64,000 nucleotides of DNA, taken from positions 1-64,000 of the forward strand of contig NZ_JABJWC010000015.1 of assembly GCF_013155395.1 (NCBI RefSeq). The letters are read 5' to 3'. This DNA comes from Komagataeibacter melomenusus (lineage in GTDB: Bacteria; Pseudomonadota; Alphaproteobacteria; Acetobacterales; Acetobacteraceae). The position numbers and the translations under genes were made by a program. Positions 17,145 to 26,504 of this stretch are shown piece by piece (position 1 is the stretch's first letter; every line of letters starts with the position of its first letter). The notes beneath the pieces are model-generated. The model was not told where the DNA came from. It was given only the letters and a program-made list of their open reading frames with translations, and searched no databases.

Positions 17145-18950
17145 TCAGTCGGCCAGTTCGTCCTGATCAGGCTGCTTTAACGGAAAAACAAGCACATAGC
17201 GGGTGCCGTTCTCCTCAAACATCTGCAACGTGCCCCCCAGCTGCCGCGCAAAGCCGCGGATCAGTTGCATGCCGATCCCGCCGCGTTCGTCTTCCGCCCC
17301 CCTGAGGTTGCGGCCCGCCGCCATGCCCACGCCGTTATCGGCAATCCACAGACACGCCCGCCCGCCATCAAGCGCGCGCAGCCCGACTTCAAGCGTGCCG
17401 TGCAACTGGTCGGGAAAAGCGTATTTGATGGTGTTGCTCACCGCCTCGGTCACGATCAGGGCCAGCGGCACCGCCTGGTCGGGCACCATCAGCAGGTCAT
17501 CGACGCGGATATCGAGCGTGATGCGCCCTTCATCGGATTCACCAATGGCGTGCATGATCTGGCCGCACAGTTCACGCACGAAGCTCTGCATGTTCAGGCT
17601 GTACAGCTCGCCATCGGCATACAGGTAGCGGTGCAGGGTGGCCAGCGCGCGCACGCGGTCACGCGCCTGGGCAAATTCCTCGCGCGCGCCGGGCTGGCGG
17701 ATGCGGCCCGCCTGCAGGTTGAGCAGGGAGGCCACGATCTGCAGGTTGTTCTTGACGCGGTGGTGCATCTCCTTGAGCAGCAGTTCCTGGCGCACCTGCG
17801 CGCGCTCAAGGCGCCTTTCATGCCGCGCCAGCCTGCGCGTGGCCTTGCTGAAGGCATGGGCCAACTGCCTGACCTCAAGCGGCATGGCCCAGTTCGAGCG
17901 CACGTCATACACGCCCCCGAGCTGCCACTGGTTGACCGACGCCGTAAGCTGGCGCAGCGGCGTGATCACCAGCACGTCAGCACTTTTCGAGGCACCGAGA
18001 AGCCCCACGAGCAGCAGCACCCCGCTGGTAACGAGCGAAATGGCGAACATGACCACCGCATGCCGCTCGCTGGCGTTGCGCCGCGTCATGGTCAGCACAT
18101 AAACGCCGCCCTGCACCCGCCCGATGGAATACGAGCCCTCCGGCAGGGTGATGTGGTCATGCTCCATGCCATGCGTGACCTCGAAACGCGCCCACTGCAT
18201 GATCCGCACCGGGGGATGGGCCTGCCAGTTGCAGTCCGCGCAGAGGGGGGTCGTGGCGCGGGCGCGGCTGTCCATGACCCAGATCTCGATGGGGCCGTTC
18301 TGCTGCATCAGGTCAAGCCGGGGGTCGCTGGTCTGGAGCATGGCGCTGCGCCATGACAGCGGCATGATGGCGGTCAGGTAGCCCGCGCGCGCCGGGCGGC
18401 CCGCGTCATCGCCAATCATGGCCGCAACCGTGATGCGGAAATGATCGGGCACGCCTGTCAGCGCGTCAGGTATGGCCACGAGTTTCACATCACCCTGAAA
18501 GCGGGGCATCTCGTCAATGGTCAGGGGGGTCATGTCGTGGTCGGGGCCGACGGCGGCGGCGATGTTGCCCCGGTCATCCGCCAGCGCGATCTGGCTGTAA
18601 TGCCGCCCGGTCAGGGACTGCACAAGCTCAAGCATGCGCGCAAGCCCACCGTTATCGAGCCGCATGCGCGCCACCGCCTGCAGCAGGGAGGCGAGATGCT
18701 CGGATTCATGGTGCAGTTCAAGATCGATCCGCGCCACGGCCATGTCCGTGCGGTAGCCTGGCGCCTCGAGGGTATTATGATAGCTGTGCCACGCCTGCAC
18801 GGCCCCGATCAGGGCAATGGGCATGGCCGCGAGCAGGATGATCGCCATCATCCGGCCCCGCACGGCGTCGAACACGCGCCCGACCCGCGTAAACAGGCTG
18901 CGATGGCGCCCGTGCCTGCCGCCCCGACCGGAGGAAGGTGGAACGGACAT
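17145..18950 (-). CDS. HisKA_2-type sensor histidine kinase
   Basis: A 601-residue membrane kinase, probably the input to the PhyR pathway. Layout: TM1 about 35-52, a periplasmic sensory domain about 60-295, TM2 about 298-320, a HAMP-like linker, then the dimerisation/phosphotransfer region with MHHRVKNNLQIVASLLNLQ (His397 likely phosphorylated) and an HATPase domain with TEAVSNTIKYAFP (N box) and WIADNGVGM. HisKA_2/HWE kinases are the usual PhyR phosphodonors in Alphaproteobacteria. Its start directly follows the nepR stop, so the two genes are one unit. The signal sensed is unknown; the periplasmic domain has one close Cys pair (CADC). Confidence 0.88.
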   Translation of the reverse strand: MSVPPSSGRGGRHGRHRSLFTRVGRVFDAVRGRMMAIILLAAMPIALIGAVQAWHSYHNTLEAPGYRTDMAVARIDLELHHESEHLASLLQAVARMRLDNGGLARMLELVQSLTGRHYSQIALADDRGNIAAAVGPDHDMTPLTIDEMPRFQGDVKLVAIPDALTGVPDHFRITVAAMIGDDAGRPARAGYLTAIMPLSWRSAMLQTSDPRLDLMQQNGPIEIWVMDSRARATTPLCADCNWQAHPPVRIMQWARFEVTHGMEHDHITLPEGSYSIGRVQGGVYVLTMTRRNASERHAVVMFAISLVTSGVLLLVGLLGASKSADVLVITPLRQLTASVNQWQLGGVYDVRSNWAMPLEVRQLAHAFSKATRRLARHERRLERAQVRQELLLKEMHHRVKNNLQIVASLLNLQAGRIRQPGAREEFAQARDRVRALATLHRYLYADGELYSLNMQSFVRELCGQIMHAIGESDEGRITLDIRVDDLLMVPDQAVPLALIVTEAVSNTIKYAFPDQLHGTLEVGLRALDGGRACLWIADNGVGMAAGRNLRGAEDERGGIGMQLIRGFARQLGGTLQMFEENGTRYVLVFPLKQPDQDELAD

Positions 18951-19187
18951 CTATTTTGTCCGCTTCCGGTCTTCCTCGATAAGACGCAGCAGTTCCTCGG
19001 GAACAGGCTCTTTGGTCACATCATCGAATAACTGGTGCAGCCCTCGCCGCAGCCATAGCTCGAATGCATCATCCGATCTGCTTGTGGACTTCTTTCCTGG
19101 TTGCCTGGGAGGACACCTGTCCTTCAGAGCCATCGCATTATCCCGAAGTAAATTCCCGTTCGTAGCCGTATTCTCGGGCGGTTTCAT
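18951..19187 (-). CDS. nepR: Anti-sigma factor NepR
   Basis: A 78-residue protein. The C-terminal half, LWLRRGLHQLFDDVTKEPVP, matches the NepR core (L-R-x-L-(Y/F)-D-D-v-x-x-E-P-V-P). NepR binds EcfG sigma factors in unstressed cells and is taken up by phosphorylated PhyR under stress. A basic, disordered N-terminus (about 1-38) precedes the core, as usual. It is immediately followed by the histidine kinase and lies in the same locus as two EcfG sigma factors and phyR. The ATG at 19187 has only a weak ribosome site. Confidence 0.88.
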   Translation of the reverse strand: MKPPENTATNGNLLRDNAMALKDRCPPRQPGKKSTSRSDDAFELWLRRGLHQLFDDVTKEPVPEELLRLIEEDRKRTK

Positions 19188-19265
19188 TGGAAATGTATCT
19201 TGCTTTTCCCTTAAACATAACCGCAGACCATGGCGCCGTTCATACGGCCATGTTCACGCATACCC

Positions 19266-19652
19266 TCACTCCGGCGTGGCGCCGGTCGCCTTGTCGTTGC
19301 TGCGCCAGTAACTTGAAACCGCCATCAGAACAGCCGGTATGACCAGCACGAACGGACCGATGGCCCCCATGAGAAGAAACATCAAGAAATAGGCAAGGCC
19401 GTGATCGTAAAGAAAGGCCACACCGGAAAGAATAAGCGCGCCGAACGTCTTGTCACCGTCGTCTTTTTTCTTCTTCTTCTTTTCTTCTTCCTCACTATTG
19501 AACGTGATGTTGTAAATGGCCAGATTCAGCAGATACGCGGACGAAAGCCACACGATCAGCATGCTGACAAGCAGGAGCGCCAGATAGGAGGGGCGCTCAT
19601 ACCACCACTGTGCGTTGAAGAGTCCGAATATATACTGCTCATGATCGTGCAT
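19266..19652 (-). CDS. Small membrane protein in the stress locus, unknown function
   Basis: A 128-residue protein that I do not recognise. TM1 lies at about 24-48; a strongly charged loop follows at about 50-68, with E4 then K6 then DDGD; two further hydrophobic segments lie at about 70-85 and 88-112. The abrupt acidic-to-lysine run is unusual for this GC-rich genome. It is placed between nepR and ecfG on the same strand. A role in stress signalling is inference from position only. Confidence 0.7.
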   Translation of the reverse strand: MHDHEQYIFGLFNAQWWYERPSYLALLLVSMLIVWLSSAYLLNLAIYNITFNSEEEEKKKKKKDDGDKTFGALILSGVAFLYDHGLAYFLMFLLMGAIGPFVLVIPAVLMAVSSYWRSNDKATGATPE

Positions 19653-19780
19653 ATGTCACCTGCCCTCATACAACCGCTGGATGTGCCAGCACGCTCTACC
19701 CTTCCGAAGCCCGGGATATCAACGGCGATGCCATTGTCAGTGCCATATTCACGCCATGATTCAAAGCGGGAATTCCCGTT

Positions 19781-20353
19781 TCAGACCGATGCCGCAGCCG
19801 TGGCGCCACGGGCCTGCGTGCGTGAACGCAGGCGCTGCACCGCCCCGCGCAGTTCAACGGTGGAGATATCGCGCTCCTCGCCATACAGCCATGTGGCAAG
19901 CTGGCGGCGCGCGCGGAACACGCGGCTCTTGGCGGTGCCCACGGCGCAGCTTGTGGCGGCGGCGAGTTCATCGTAACTCATGCCCTGCATCACCACGAGC
20001 ACCAGCGCCTCGCGCTGGTCAGCGGGCAGGCGGTTCATGGCCTCGGCCAGTTCCTTGACCATCAGGCGCTCTTCATGCGCGCCACTGCCCGCCATGCTGG
20101 ATGCGGGCACATCCTCGATATTGCCGGTCTCGCGCTTCTTGCGCAGGTCGGAAATGAAGCGGTTGCGCAGGATACGGTGCATCCATGCCGAGAAATTGGT
20201 GCCCGGCGTAAAGCTGTGCTGGGCGGCCAGCGCATTGCACACGGCATCCTGCACCAGGTCATCGGCTGCGGCGCGGTTGCGCGTGAGCGACAGGGCCTGC
20301 ACACGCAGTCGGGGCAGGATTGCAATCATCTGGTCATGAAAGCTGCTGGTCAT
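19781..20353 (-). CDS. ecfG: EcfG-type RNA polymerase sigma factor (paralogue 1)
   Basis: A 190-residue ECF sigma factor. Region 2 runs from ADDLVQDAVCNALAA to FSAWMHRILRNRFISDLRK, and region 4 contains LPADQREALVLVVMQGMSYDELA and GTAKSRVFRARRQL. With NepR and PhyR next to it, this is the general stress sigma factor. I placed the start at 20353, where AGGGG sits at a good distance; in-frame ATGs at 20359 and 20380 are possible. A perfect palindrome lies about 60 bases upstream (20410-20428). A Ser/Thr/Ala tail follows region 4. Confidence 0.87.
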   Translation of the reverse strand: MTSSFHDQMIAILPRLRVQALSLTRNRAAADDLVQDAVCNALAAQHSFTPGTNFSAWMHRILRNRFISDLRKKRETGNIEDVPASSMAGSGAHEERLMVKELAEAMNRLPADQREALVLVVMQGMSYDELAAATSCAVGTAKSRVFRARRQLATWLYGEERDISTVELRGAVQRLRSRTQARGATAAASV

Positions 20354-20409
20354 TTTCATTTCCCCTGTTTCGTCGTTCATGCCAGTGCAATGAACGGGCG
20401 GGAGGAAAG

Positions 20410-20428
20410 GTTACATTTTCCATGTAAC
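20410..20428. promoter_or_regulatory. Palindrome upstream of ecfG
   Basis: GTTACAT and ATGTAAC (20410-20416 and 20422-20428) are perfect inverted arms with a 5-base spacer. It lies between the two sigma-factor genes, just upstream of paralogue 1. It could be an operator; I know of no regulator with this consensus in the locus. Confidence 0.4.
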
Positions 20429-20457
20429 GAAAACGCGAGCACGACACGGCGCTTGCC

Positions 20458-20949
20458 TCAGCCTTCGCCCGCAGCGCCCGCCTGCATGTAGTCCATGATC
20501 TGGGCGCGCGCGCGTGACACGCGGGCCTTGAGCGTGCCCACTGTCACGCCGCACACATGCGCGGCCTCGGCATAGGTCATTTCCTGCACGCCCACCAGCA
20601 CCAGCGCCTCACGCAGGCGGGGGGTGAGCTGCCAGATCGCGCCGTTGAGGTCGCGCAACGCATCGGCCTCCCCCGCGCCGGCGCCGCTTTCGGCCTGGTC
20701 GGGGCGCAGGGCGTAGTCCGACATCACATCGCGCTCGCGCCTGCCTTTTCGTGCCTGTTCGTAAAACAGGTTGCGCGCGATGGTATAGAGCCACGCCTTC
20801 ATGCTCGTGCCCGGCGTGAACTGCTCGAGCGCGCCGAGCGCGCGCAGCACGGTTTCCTGCACCAGGTCATCCGCCGCCGCGGGCTGGCCGGTCAGGAAAC
20901 GGGCAAAACCACGCAACTGTGGCAGGAGGGACAGGATCTCCCCACGCAA
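20458..20949 (-). CDS. EcfG-type RNA polymerase sigma factor (paralogue 2)
   Basis: A second ECF sigma factor of the EcfG type, at least 163 residues: region 2 with ADDLVQETVLRALGALEQF and MKAWLYTIARNLFYEQARK, region 4 with LTPRLREALVLVGVQEMTYAEAA and GTLKARVSRARAQI. The reading frame has no ATG or GTG near the N-terminus; the best standard start is TTG at 20949. The frame stays open upstream to about 21003 and reads like protein (N-K-L-E-S-R-I-P-F-D-P-S), so a CTG start near 20991 is possible. It is divergent from phyR. Confidence 0.83.
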   Translation of the reverse strand: MRGEILSLLPQLRGFARFLTGQPAAADDLVQETVLRALGALEQFTPGTSMKAWLYTIARNLFYEQARKGRRERDVMSDYALRPDQAESGAGAGEADALRDLNGAIWQLTPRLREALVLVGVQEMTYAEAAHVCGVTVGTLKARVSRARAQIMDYMQAGAAGEG

Positions 20950-21076
20950 GTGCGTGACCCGTGACGGATCAAATGGTATTCTGGATTCCAGTTTGTTTAC
21001 TCTTCAACTCTTGCAGCACAGCCTAACGCTGTCATGATCCGGAGTGTAACAGTTTATCTGGGGAGATGAATGCCTC

Positions 21077-21817
21077 ATGCCGCTATCACGGCGTCAAGAC
21101 CTGCTTCGCGCCCTGCCCTATGCCCGGCGTTACGCCCGCGCGTTATGTGGCAGCCAGTCAAGCGGCGACCTTCTGGTAGCCGAGAGCCTGCGCGAACTCA
21201 TGGCGGTGGATGACCCCACCCTGCCACCGAGGCTACGCCTGTACCAATGGATCTCGCGCCACCATGCCCAGCACGGCGCACAGGAGACGAAGGCGGGCGG
21301 CATGCCGCCGCTGGCGCGCAAGCTGCTCCTGCTCACCTCGCTTGAGGAACTGAGCGTGAATGATGCCGCCCGCGTGCTGGCCATTGCCCAGCCCCAGGCC
21401 GCCGCCATGCTGGAGGATGCGCATGCCCGCCTGCGCTCGTGCGCCCAGACCAGCGTGCTGATCATCGAGGATGAGCCGATCATCGCGATGGATATCGAGG
21501 AACTGGTGCGCCAGTGCGGCCACACCATCGCAGGCGTTGCCAGCAGCGAGGAAGAGGCCGTGCGCCTTGCGCGCGAGACCCGGCCCGGCCTGATCCTGGC
21601 CGACATCAACCTTGGCGATGGCGGCGACGGGATGAAGGCCGTCTCGGCCATATTGCAGCACCAGGATATTCCGATCATCTTCGTCACCGCCTACCCCGAG
21701 CGCCTGCTCACGGGCGATACGATCGAGCCCGCCTTTGTCATCACCAAGCCATTCGAGCCGCTGACGCTGGCGGTCTCCACCTATCAGGCCGTATCGGGTG
21801 GCGTGCCGCTGAACTGA
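21077..21817 (+). CDS. phyR: Response regulator PhyR
   Basis: PhyR is the anti-anti-sigma factor of the alphaproteobacterial general stress response. The 246 residues comprise an N-terminal sigma-like domain (about 1-122, with LRLYQWISRHHAQ and LEELSVNDAARVLAI) and a C-terminal receiver domain (about 125-240) with acidic Glu131-Asp132, phospho-acceptor Asp176 in LILADINLG, Thr204 and Lys224. On phosphorylation the sigma-like domain opens and binds NepR. It is divergent from the second sigma gene. The sigma-like part is short and diverged but keeps the family layout. Confidence 0.9.
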   Translation: MPLSRRQDLLRALPYARRYARALCGSQSSGDLLVAESLRELMAVDDPTLPPRLRLYQWISRHHAQHGAQETKAGGMPPLARKLLLLTSLEELSVNDAARVLAIAQPQAAAMLEDAHARLRSCAQTSVLIIEDEPIIAMDIEELVRQCGHTIAGVASSEEEAVRLARETRPGLILADINLGDGGDGMKAVSAILQHQDIPIIFVTAYPERLLTGDTIEPAFVITKPFEPLTLAVSTYQAVSGGVPLN

Positions 21818-21942
21818 CAAAGCCGCATGCCAGTCCCGGCGCAACTGCCATCCCGCTGCCCGGCAAGATGTGTATGCTGCCCCCGTCGTGCTGCCGGACA
21901 AAGCTGGGCCGCCATGCGACAGCTGAGTGAAGAGAGGGCAGA

Positions 21943-23322
21943 ATGAAACGGCTGGTCATCGTCTCCAATCGCGTTCCGGTTCCCAAGGAGGGGCTGCGGC
22001 CCGGTGGCCTCGCGGTCGTGCTCAAGGACCTGCTCGCCCGCCAGGGCGGCATGTGGTTCGGCTGGAACGGCACCTGCCACCCCGACGCCGCCCACCTGCC
22101 ACCTGAACACCAGCAGGCCGAAGGGGTGGAATACGCCACCATCGGCCTCACCCCGGCCGAGCACCGCAATTACTACACCGGCTTTTCCAATGCCACGCTG
22201 TGGCCGCTCATGCATTCACTGCCCGAGCACATCCACTTCGAGCGGCGCGAGCTTGCCACCTACTGGTCGGTCAACCAGCGCTTCTGCGAGAACCTGCTGC
22301 CCCTGCTGCGGCCCGATGACATCATCTGGATTCACGACTACCACCTGCTGCCGCTACCCGCCCTGCTGCGCCGCAGCGGCGTGCGCCAGCCCATCGGCTT
22401 CTTCCTGCACACGCCCTTCCCCGCGCCCGACATGCTGGCCACCGCCCCTGATGGCGGCACCTTCCTGCGCGACCTGCTCAGGGCGGACCTGCTGGGCTTC
22501 CAGACGGCTGATGACACCGCCAATTTCATCTTCGCCGCAACCCGCACGGCAGGCGCGGTGCTAAAGGACGAGGACACGCTGGTGTTCGAGGGCCATGTGG
22601 TGCGCGTCGGCACCTTTCCCGTCGAGATCGACCCGCAGGCCTTTGCCCGGGTGGCCGCGGCAGCCGCCGATTCGCAGGACCTCAAGCGCCTTTCGGGCTC
22701 GCTGGCGGGGCGCAAGCTGATCTTTGGCGTGGACCGCATGGACCCCACCAAGGGGCTGGACCACCGGCTGGCGGGCTACGAGCGCATGCTCGAGACCTAC
22801 CCCGAGCGCGAGCGGCAGGTCACCTTCCTGCAGATCGCAGCCGAAAGCCGCACCGAGGTCGAATCCTACAAGGCGCTGCGCAAGAAGCTCGAACTCCAGA
22901 TCGGCAAGCTCAACGCCCATCGCGGCCAGGCGGACTGGACGCCGCTGCGCTTCCTCACCCGCGGCAGCCCGCGCCCCACGGTGGCGGGCTACATGCGCCT
23001 GGCCGATATCGGCTACATCACCCCGCTGCGTGATGGCATGAACCTCGTGGCCAAGGAATTCATCGCAGCCCAGGACCCTGAAAATCCCGGCGTGCTGATC
23101 CTGTCGCGGCTGGCGGGGGCCGCCAACCAGCTTGATGCCGCCCTGCTGGTCAACCCGCTCGACCATGATGGCATGGCCGATGCGCTCGAGCGCGCGCTGG
23201 CCATGCCGGCGGCCGAAAAGCGTGAACGCTGGCAGGCGTGCTGGAACGCCATCGCCAACCGCACGGCACTGGGCTGGGGGCTGTCCTTCCTGAAACTGCT
23301 GGAAAGCACGGCGCGCAAATAG
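21943..23322 (+). CDS. otsA: Trehalose-6-phosphate synthase OtsA
   Basis: OtsA makes trehalose-6-phosphate from UDP-glucose and glucose-6-phosphate (GT20). The 459-residue protein has IVSNRVP at the N-terminus, [40 protein letters not shown] and the C-terminal [10 protein letters not shown] loop that holds the donor nucleotide. The length fits OtsA without a fused phosphatase. It follows phyR by 125 bases; trehalose synthesis is a common target of this stress response, so control by EcfG would make sense, but I see no clear EcfG promoter. No otsB is adjacent. Confidence 0.94.
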   Translation: MKRLVIVSNRVPVPKEGLRPGGLAVVLKDLLARQGGMWFGWNGTCHPDAAHLPPEHQQAEGVEYATIGLTPAEHRNYYTGFSNATLWPLMHSLPEHIHFERRELATYWSVNQRFCENLLPLLRPDDIIWIHDYHLLPLPALLRRSGVRQPIGFFLHTPFPAPDMLATAPDGGTFLRDLLRADLLGFQTADDTANFIFAATRTAGAVLKDEDTLVFEGHVVRVGTFPVEIDPQAFARVAAAAADSQDLKRLSGSLAGRKLIFGVDRMDPTKGLDHRLAGYERMLETYPERERQVTFLQIAAESRTEVESYKALRKKLELQIGKLNAHRGQADWTPLRFLTRGSPRPTVAGYMRLADIGYITPLRDGMNLVAKEFIAAQDPENPGVLILSRLAGAANQLDAALLVNPLDHDGMADALERALAMPAAEKRERWQACWNAIANRTALGWGLSFLKLLESTARK

Positions 23323-23375
23323 GGGTTGCCCACACGGACCTTGCGCCCGGCCTGTCTGACACGACATAAGCGGGT

Positions 23376-25205
23376 ATGGCTCCTCCTCCCCTTCTCCTCC
23401 TCCAGGATATTACCCTGACCCTTGGCGGCGCGCCGCTGCTTGATGGCGCGGGGTTTGGCATCGGCCCCGGCGAGCGGGTCTGCCTTGTCGGGCGCAATGG
23501 CTGCGGCAAGTCCACCCTGCTGCGCATTGCCGCAGGCGAGATCCAGGCCGATTCCGGCACCGTGTTCCTCCAGCCCGGCACCACGGTGCGCTACCTGCCG
23601 CAGGAGCCCGACCTGTCGGGCTTTGCCACCACGCTGGATTACGTGCGCGCGGGCATGGGGCCAAACGACCCCGAATACCGCGCCGAACTGCTGCTGACCG
23701 AACTCGGCCTGAACGGCACGGAAGACCCCGCCACCCTCTCGGGCGGGGAAGCGCGCCGCTGCGCGCTGGCCCGCGCGCTCGCCCCCGAGCCGGACCTGCT
23801 CCTGCTTGATGAGCCGACCAACCACCTCGACATGCCCACCATTGAATGGCTGGAGCGCGAACTGCTTTCGCTGTCATCAGCCATGGTCATCATCAGCCAT
23901 GACCGCCGCCTGCTTGAAACGCTGTCGCGCTCGGTGGTGTGGCTCGACCGTGGCGTGACCCGCAGGCTCGACCAGGGCTTCGCCCGCTTCGAGACCTGGC
24001 GCGAGGAAGTGCTGGAGCAGGAGGAACGCGACAGCCACAAGCTCGACCGCCAGATCGCGCGCGAGGAAGACTGGATGCGCTACGGCGTAACCGCGCGGCG
24101 CAAGCGCAACGTGCGCCGCGTGGCCGAACTGGCCGAACTGCGTAACCAACGCCGCACCGCCATCCGCCCGCAGGGCGGGCTGAAGATGGAAGCCCGCGAG
24201 AGCGACCTGTCGGGCAAGCTCGTCGCCGTGGCCGAGGATGTGTGCCGCGCCTATGACCCCGCCCACCCCGTGGTCAGCCACCTCGACCTGCGCGTGCTGC
24301 GTAAGGACCGGCTGGGCATTGTAGGGGCCAATGGTGCGGGCAAGAGTACGCTGCTGCGCCTGCTCACCGGGCAGGACCAGCCCGATTCCGGCACGATTAC
24401 CATCGGCAGCGCGCTGTCGGTCGTGACCCTTGACCAGCAGCGCCGCACGCTCGACCCCAAGGCCACCCTGGCCGATACGCTGACCGGCGGCGGGGGCGAC
24501 ATGGTGCAGGTGGGCGACGAGAAGCGCCATGTCATTGGCTACATGAAGGACTTCCTGTTCCGCCCCGAGCAGGCGCGCACCCCGGTGGGCGTGCTGTCAG
24601 GCGGCGAGCGCGGGCGGCTGATGCTGGCCTGTGCGCTGGCGCGGCCTTCTAACCTGCTGGTGCTTGATGAGCCGACCAACGACCTCGACCTTGAAACGCT
24701 CGACCTGCTGCAGGAGATGCTGGCCGCCTATTCCGGCACGGTGCTGCTCGTCAGCCACGACCGTGACTTCCTCGACCGGGTCGCCTCCTCCATCCTGATG
24801 GCCGAAGGCGGGGGCAAATGGGTGGAATATGCCGGTGGCTACAGCGACATGCTGGCCCAGCGCCAGGATGCCACACTCGCTGCCCGCCCCCGCGCCGAAC
24901 GCGTTGAGGCCGCCGCACCGGCAAAAACCGATGTCACGCCCAGCGCCTCGCCCCGCCAGCCCGCACGCAAGATGACCTACAAGGACAGGCATGCGCTCGA
25001 GCAGTTGCCGGGGCAGATGGCAGCCCTTGAGGCGGACATCGAGCGCCTGCGCGCCATCCTGAGCGATGGCGGGCTTTATGCCCGCGACCCCGCTGCCTTC
25101 ACCGCCGCCACCGCAGCACTGGAAAAGGCGCAGGCTGGCCTGACCGCCGCCGAGGAGCGCTGGCTGGAGCTTGAAATGCTGCGCGAGACGCTTCAGTCCT
25201 CCTGA
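23376..25205 (+). CDS. uup: ABC-F ATPase of the Uup type
   Basis: A soluble ABC-F protein with two ATPase domains and no membrane segments. Walker A motifs are GRNGCGKS (near residue 42) and GANGAGKS (near residue 318); signatures are LSGGEARR and LSGGERGR; each Walker B is followed by EPTN(H/D)LD. The C-terminal coiled-coil domain (about 530-605) with [12 protein letters not shown] is typical of Uup. ABC-F proteins act on ribosomes or on DNA structures. The end overlaps the convergent oxidoreductase gene by 13 bases. Confidence 0.9.
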   Translation: MAPPPLLLLQDITLTLGGAPLLDGAGFGIGPGERVCLVGRNGCGKSTLLRIAAGEIQADSGTVFLQPGTTVRYLPQEPDLSGFATTLDYVRAGMGPNDPEYRAELLLTELGLNGTEDPATLSGGEARRCALARALAPEPDLLLLDEPTNHLDMPTIEWLERELLSLSSAMVIISHDRRLLETLSRSVVWLDRGVTRRLDQGFARFETWREEVLEQEERDSHKLDRQIAREEDWMRYGVTARRKRNVRRVAELAELRNQRRTAIRPQGGLKMEARESDLSGKLVAVAEDVCRAYDPAHPVVSHLDLRVLRKDRLGIVGANGAGKSTLLRLLTGQDQPDSGTITIGSALSVVTLDQQRRTLDPKATLADTLTGGGGDMVQVGDEKRHVIGYMKDFLFRPEQARTPVGVLSGGERGRLMLACALARPSNLLVLDEPTNDLDLETLDLLQEMLAAYSGTVLLVSHDRDFLDRVASSILMAEGGGKWVEYAGGYSDMLAQRQDATLAARPRAERVEAAAPAKTDVTPSASPRQPARKMTYKDRHALEQLPGQMAALEADIERLRAILSDGGLYARDPAAFTAATAALEKAQAGLTAAEERWLELEMLRETLQSS

Positions 25206-26194
25206 ACGGGGGGAATGATCAGCCCCGAGGCCTCCATCCGCGCCCGTGTCGCGGCAATGCCCTGTGTCACCGCAAGGGCGGCTGCCAGCGCCCGGCGGCC
25301 TGCCGCGCCATCAACCAGCACTTTCGCGCCATCAAGGCAGGCAGCGGCGAAGGCCGCGTGCTCGGCGGCCAGCGTGTCATGGTCGCGCCACGTGACCGAT
25401 TCGCGGCGGAAGCCGCCGGTGCCTGGCAGCGGCAGGCCCCGCTCGCGCCCGATCATGGTCAGTTCGCGCTTCATGAAATCGGCGGAGAGATAGCCCTCCT
25501 GCGAGAACAGGCGCATGCGCCGCTCGGTCTTGAGCGAGATGCGGCTGGCCGCAATCGTGGCGACACAGCCATTTTCAAAACGCACGCGGGCATTGGCGAT
25601 ATCCTCGAACGGGGAACTCACCGCAGCGCCCAGCGCATCCACGCTCTCGATCGGGCTGTCGACAATGGCCAGCACCAGGTCGAGGTCATGGATCATGAGG
25701 TCGAGGATGACCGATACATCCGTGCCGCGCGGCTTGTAGGGCGCGATGCGGGTTGCCTCGATATAGAGCGGGCGGGTGATGCGCTCGGTAATGGCGCGGT
25801 GCTCGGCGGAATAGCGCAGCAGGTGGCCAACCTGGAGCACCACGCCGTGCCTTTGTGCGAGATGCATCAGTTCATCGGCCTGCTCCAGCGTCGCGGCCAT
25901 GGGTTTTTCCACCAGCACATGCCTGCCCGCCGCCAGTGCCGCGCGGGCAAGGTCGAAATGATATTCCGCCGGGGCCGCCACGATGATCGCATCCGAACAG
26001 GCCAGCAGGTCGGGATAGGACAGCACCGGCACGCCCCCGGCCTCATCAGCTACCCTGCGCGCCCGCGCGGTGTCGGGATCGTGGATGCCCACGAGTTCCT
26101 CCCGCGCGCCAGACAACACCTTGAGCGCGTGGAAGCGGCCAAAATGCCCTGCCCCCACAATGCCGATGCGTAACCGCCGTGCTGCCTGCGCCAT
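25193..26194 (-). CDS. Gfo/Idh/MocA-family NAD(P) oxidoreductase
   Basis: A 333-residue dehydrogenase of the Gfo/Idh/MocA type. The N-terminal Rossmann fold begins IGIVGAGHFGRFHA, the conserved Lys motif is VEKPMA at about residue 97, and a C-terminal alpha/beta domain follows. Family members oxidise or reduce sugars, inositols or nucleotide sugars. The substrate cannot be told from the sequence and no sugar genes are next to it. Confidence 0.85.
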   Translation of the reverse strand: MAQAARRLRIGIVGAGHFGRFHALKVLSGAREELVGIHDPDTARARRVADEAGGVPVLSYPDLLACSDAIIVAAPAEYHFDLARAALAAGRHVLVEKPMAATLEQADELMHLAQRHGVVLQVGHLLRYSAEHRAITERITRPLYIEATRIAPYKPRGTDVSVILDLMIHDLDLVLAIVDSPIESVDALGAAVSSPFEDIANARVRFENGCVATIAASRISLKTERRMRLFSQEGYLSADFMKRELTMIGRERGLPLPGTGGFRRESVTWRDHDTLAAEHAAFAAACLDGAKVLVDGAAGRRALAAALAVTQGIAATRARMEASGLIIPPVQED

Positions 26195-26227
26195 ATCCTG
26201 CCTCCCCTGCGTACTGTTTTTTCAAAA

Positions 26228-26274
26228 GACCGTTTCAAAAACCGGCCTGCCCCGACCATGCTTTTGAAACGGTC
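26228..26274. repeat. 13-bp inverted repeat between the oxidoreductase and secD genes
   Basis: GACCGTTTCAAAA (26228-26240) and TTTTGAAACGGTC (26262-26274) are perfectly complementary across a 21-base loop. It lies upstream of both divergent genes. The remaining 230 bases before secD hold no gene that I can support. Confidence 0.6.
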
Positions 26275-26504
26275 CCCCTGCCGGATTAGCAGCCAGCACG
26301 CCGGTCGCACAGCCCCCGCCCTGCCGGCGCGCCCCCGCCAATGCGGCAAAACGGCAACGCCGGGCAGGCGCTCGGTGCATCAGCGGTTGCATCATCGGGC
26401 GCGGGGCGGCATGTTCCCGCACTGATTTTACGTGCACACGACACATTGACCATGCCGGGCAAGGGAACCGGCTCAGCCGGGCGCAGGGAGCTTTCCATCA
26501 AGTC

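Noticed and set aside
19188-21076. EcfG-type promoters (GGAAC-N16/17-CGTT) in the stress locus
   Set aside because: I searched upstream of nepR, both sigma genes, phyR and otsA. Only partial matches with wrong spacing were found, such as GGAAA-N20-CGTT near 20390-20425.
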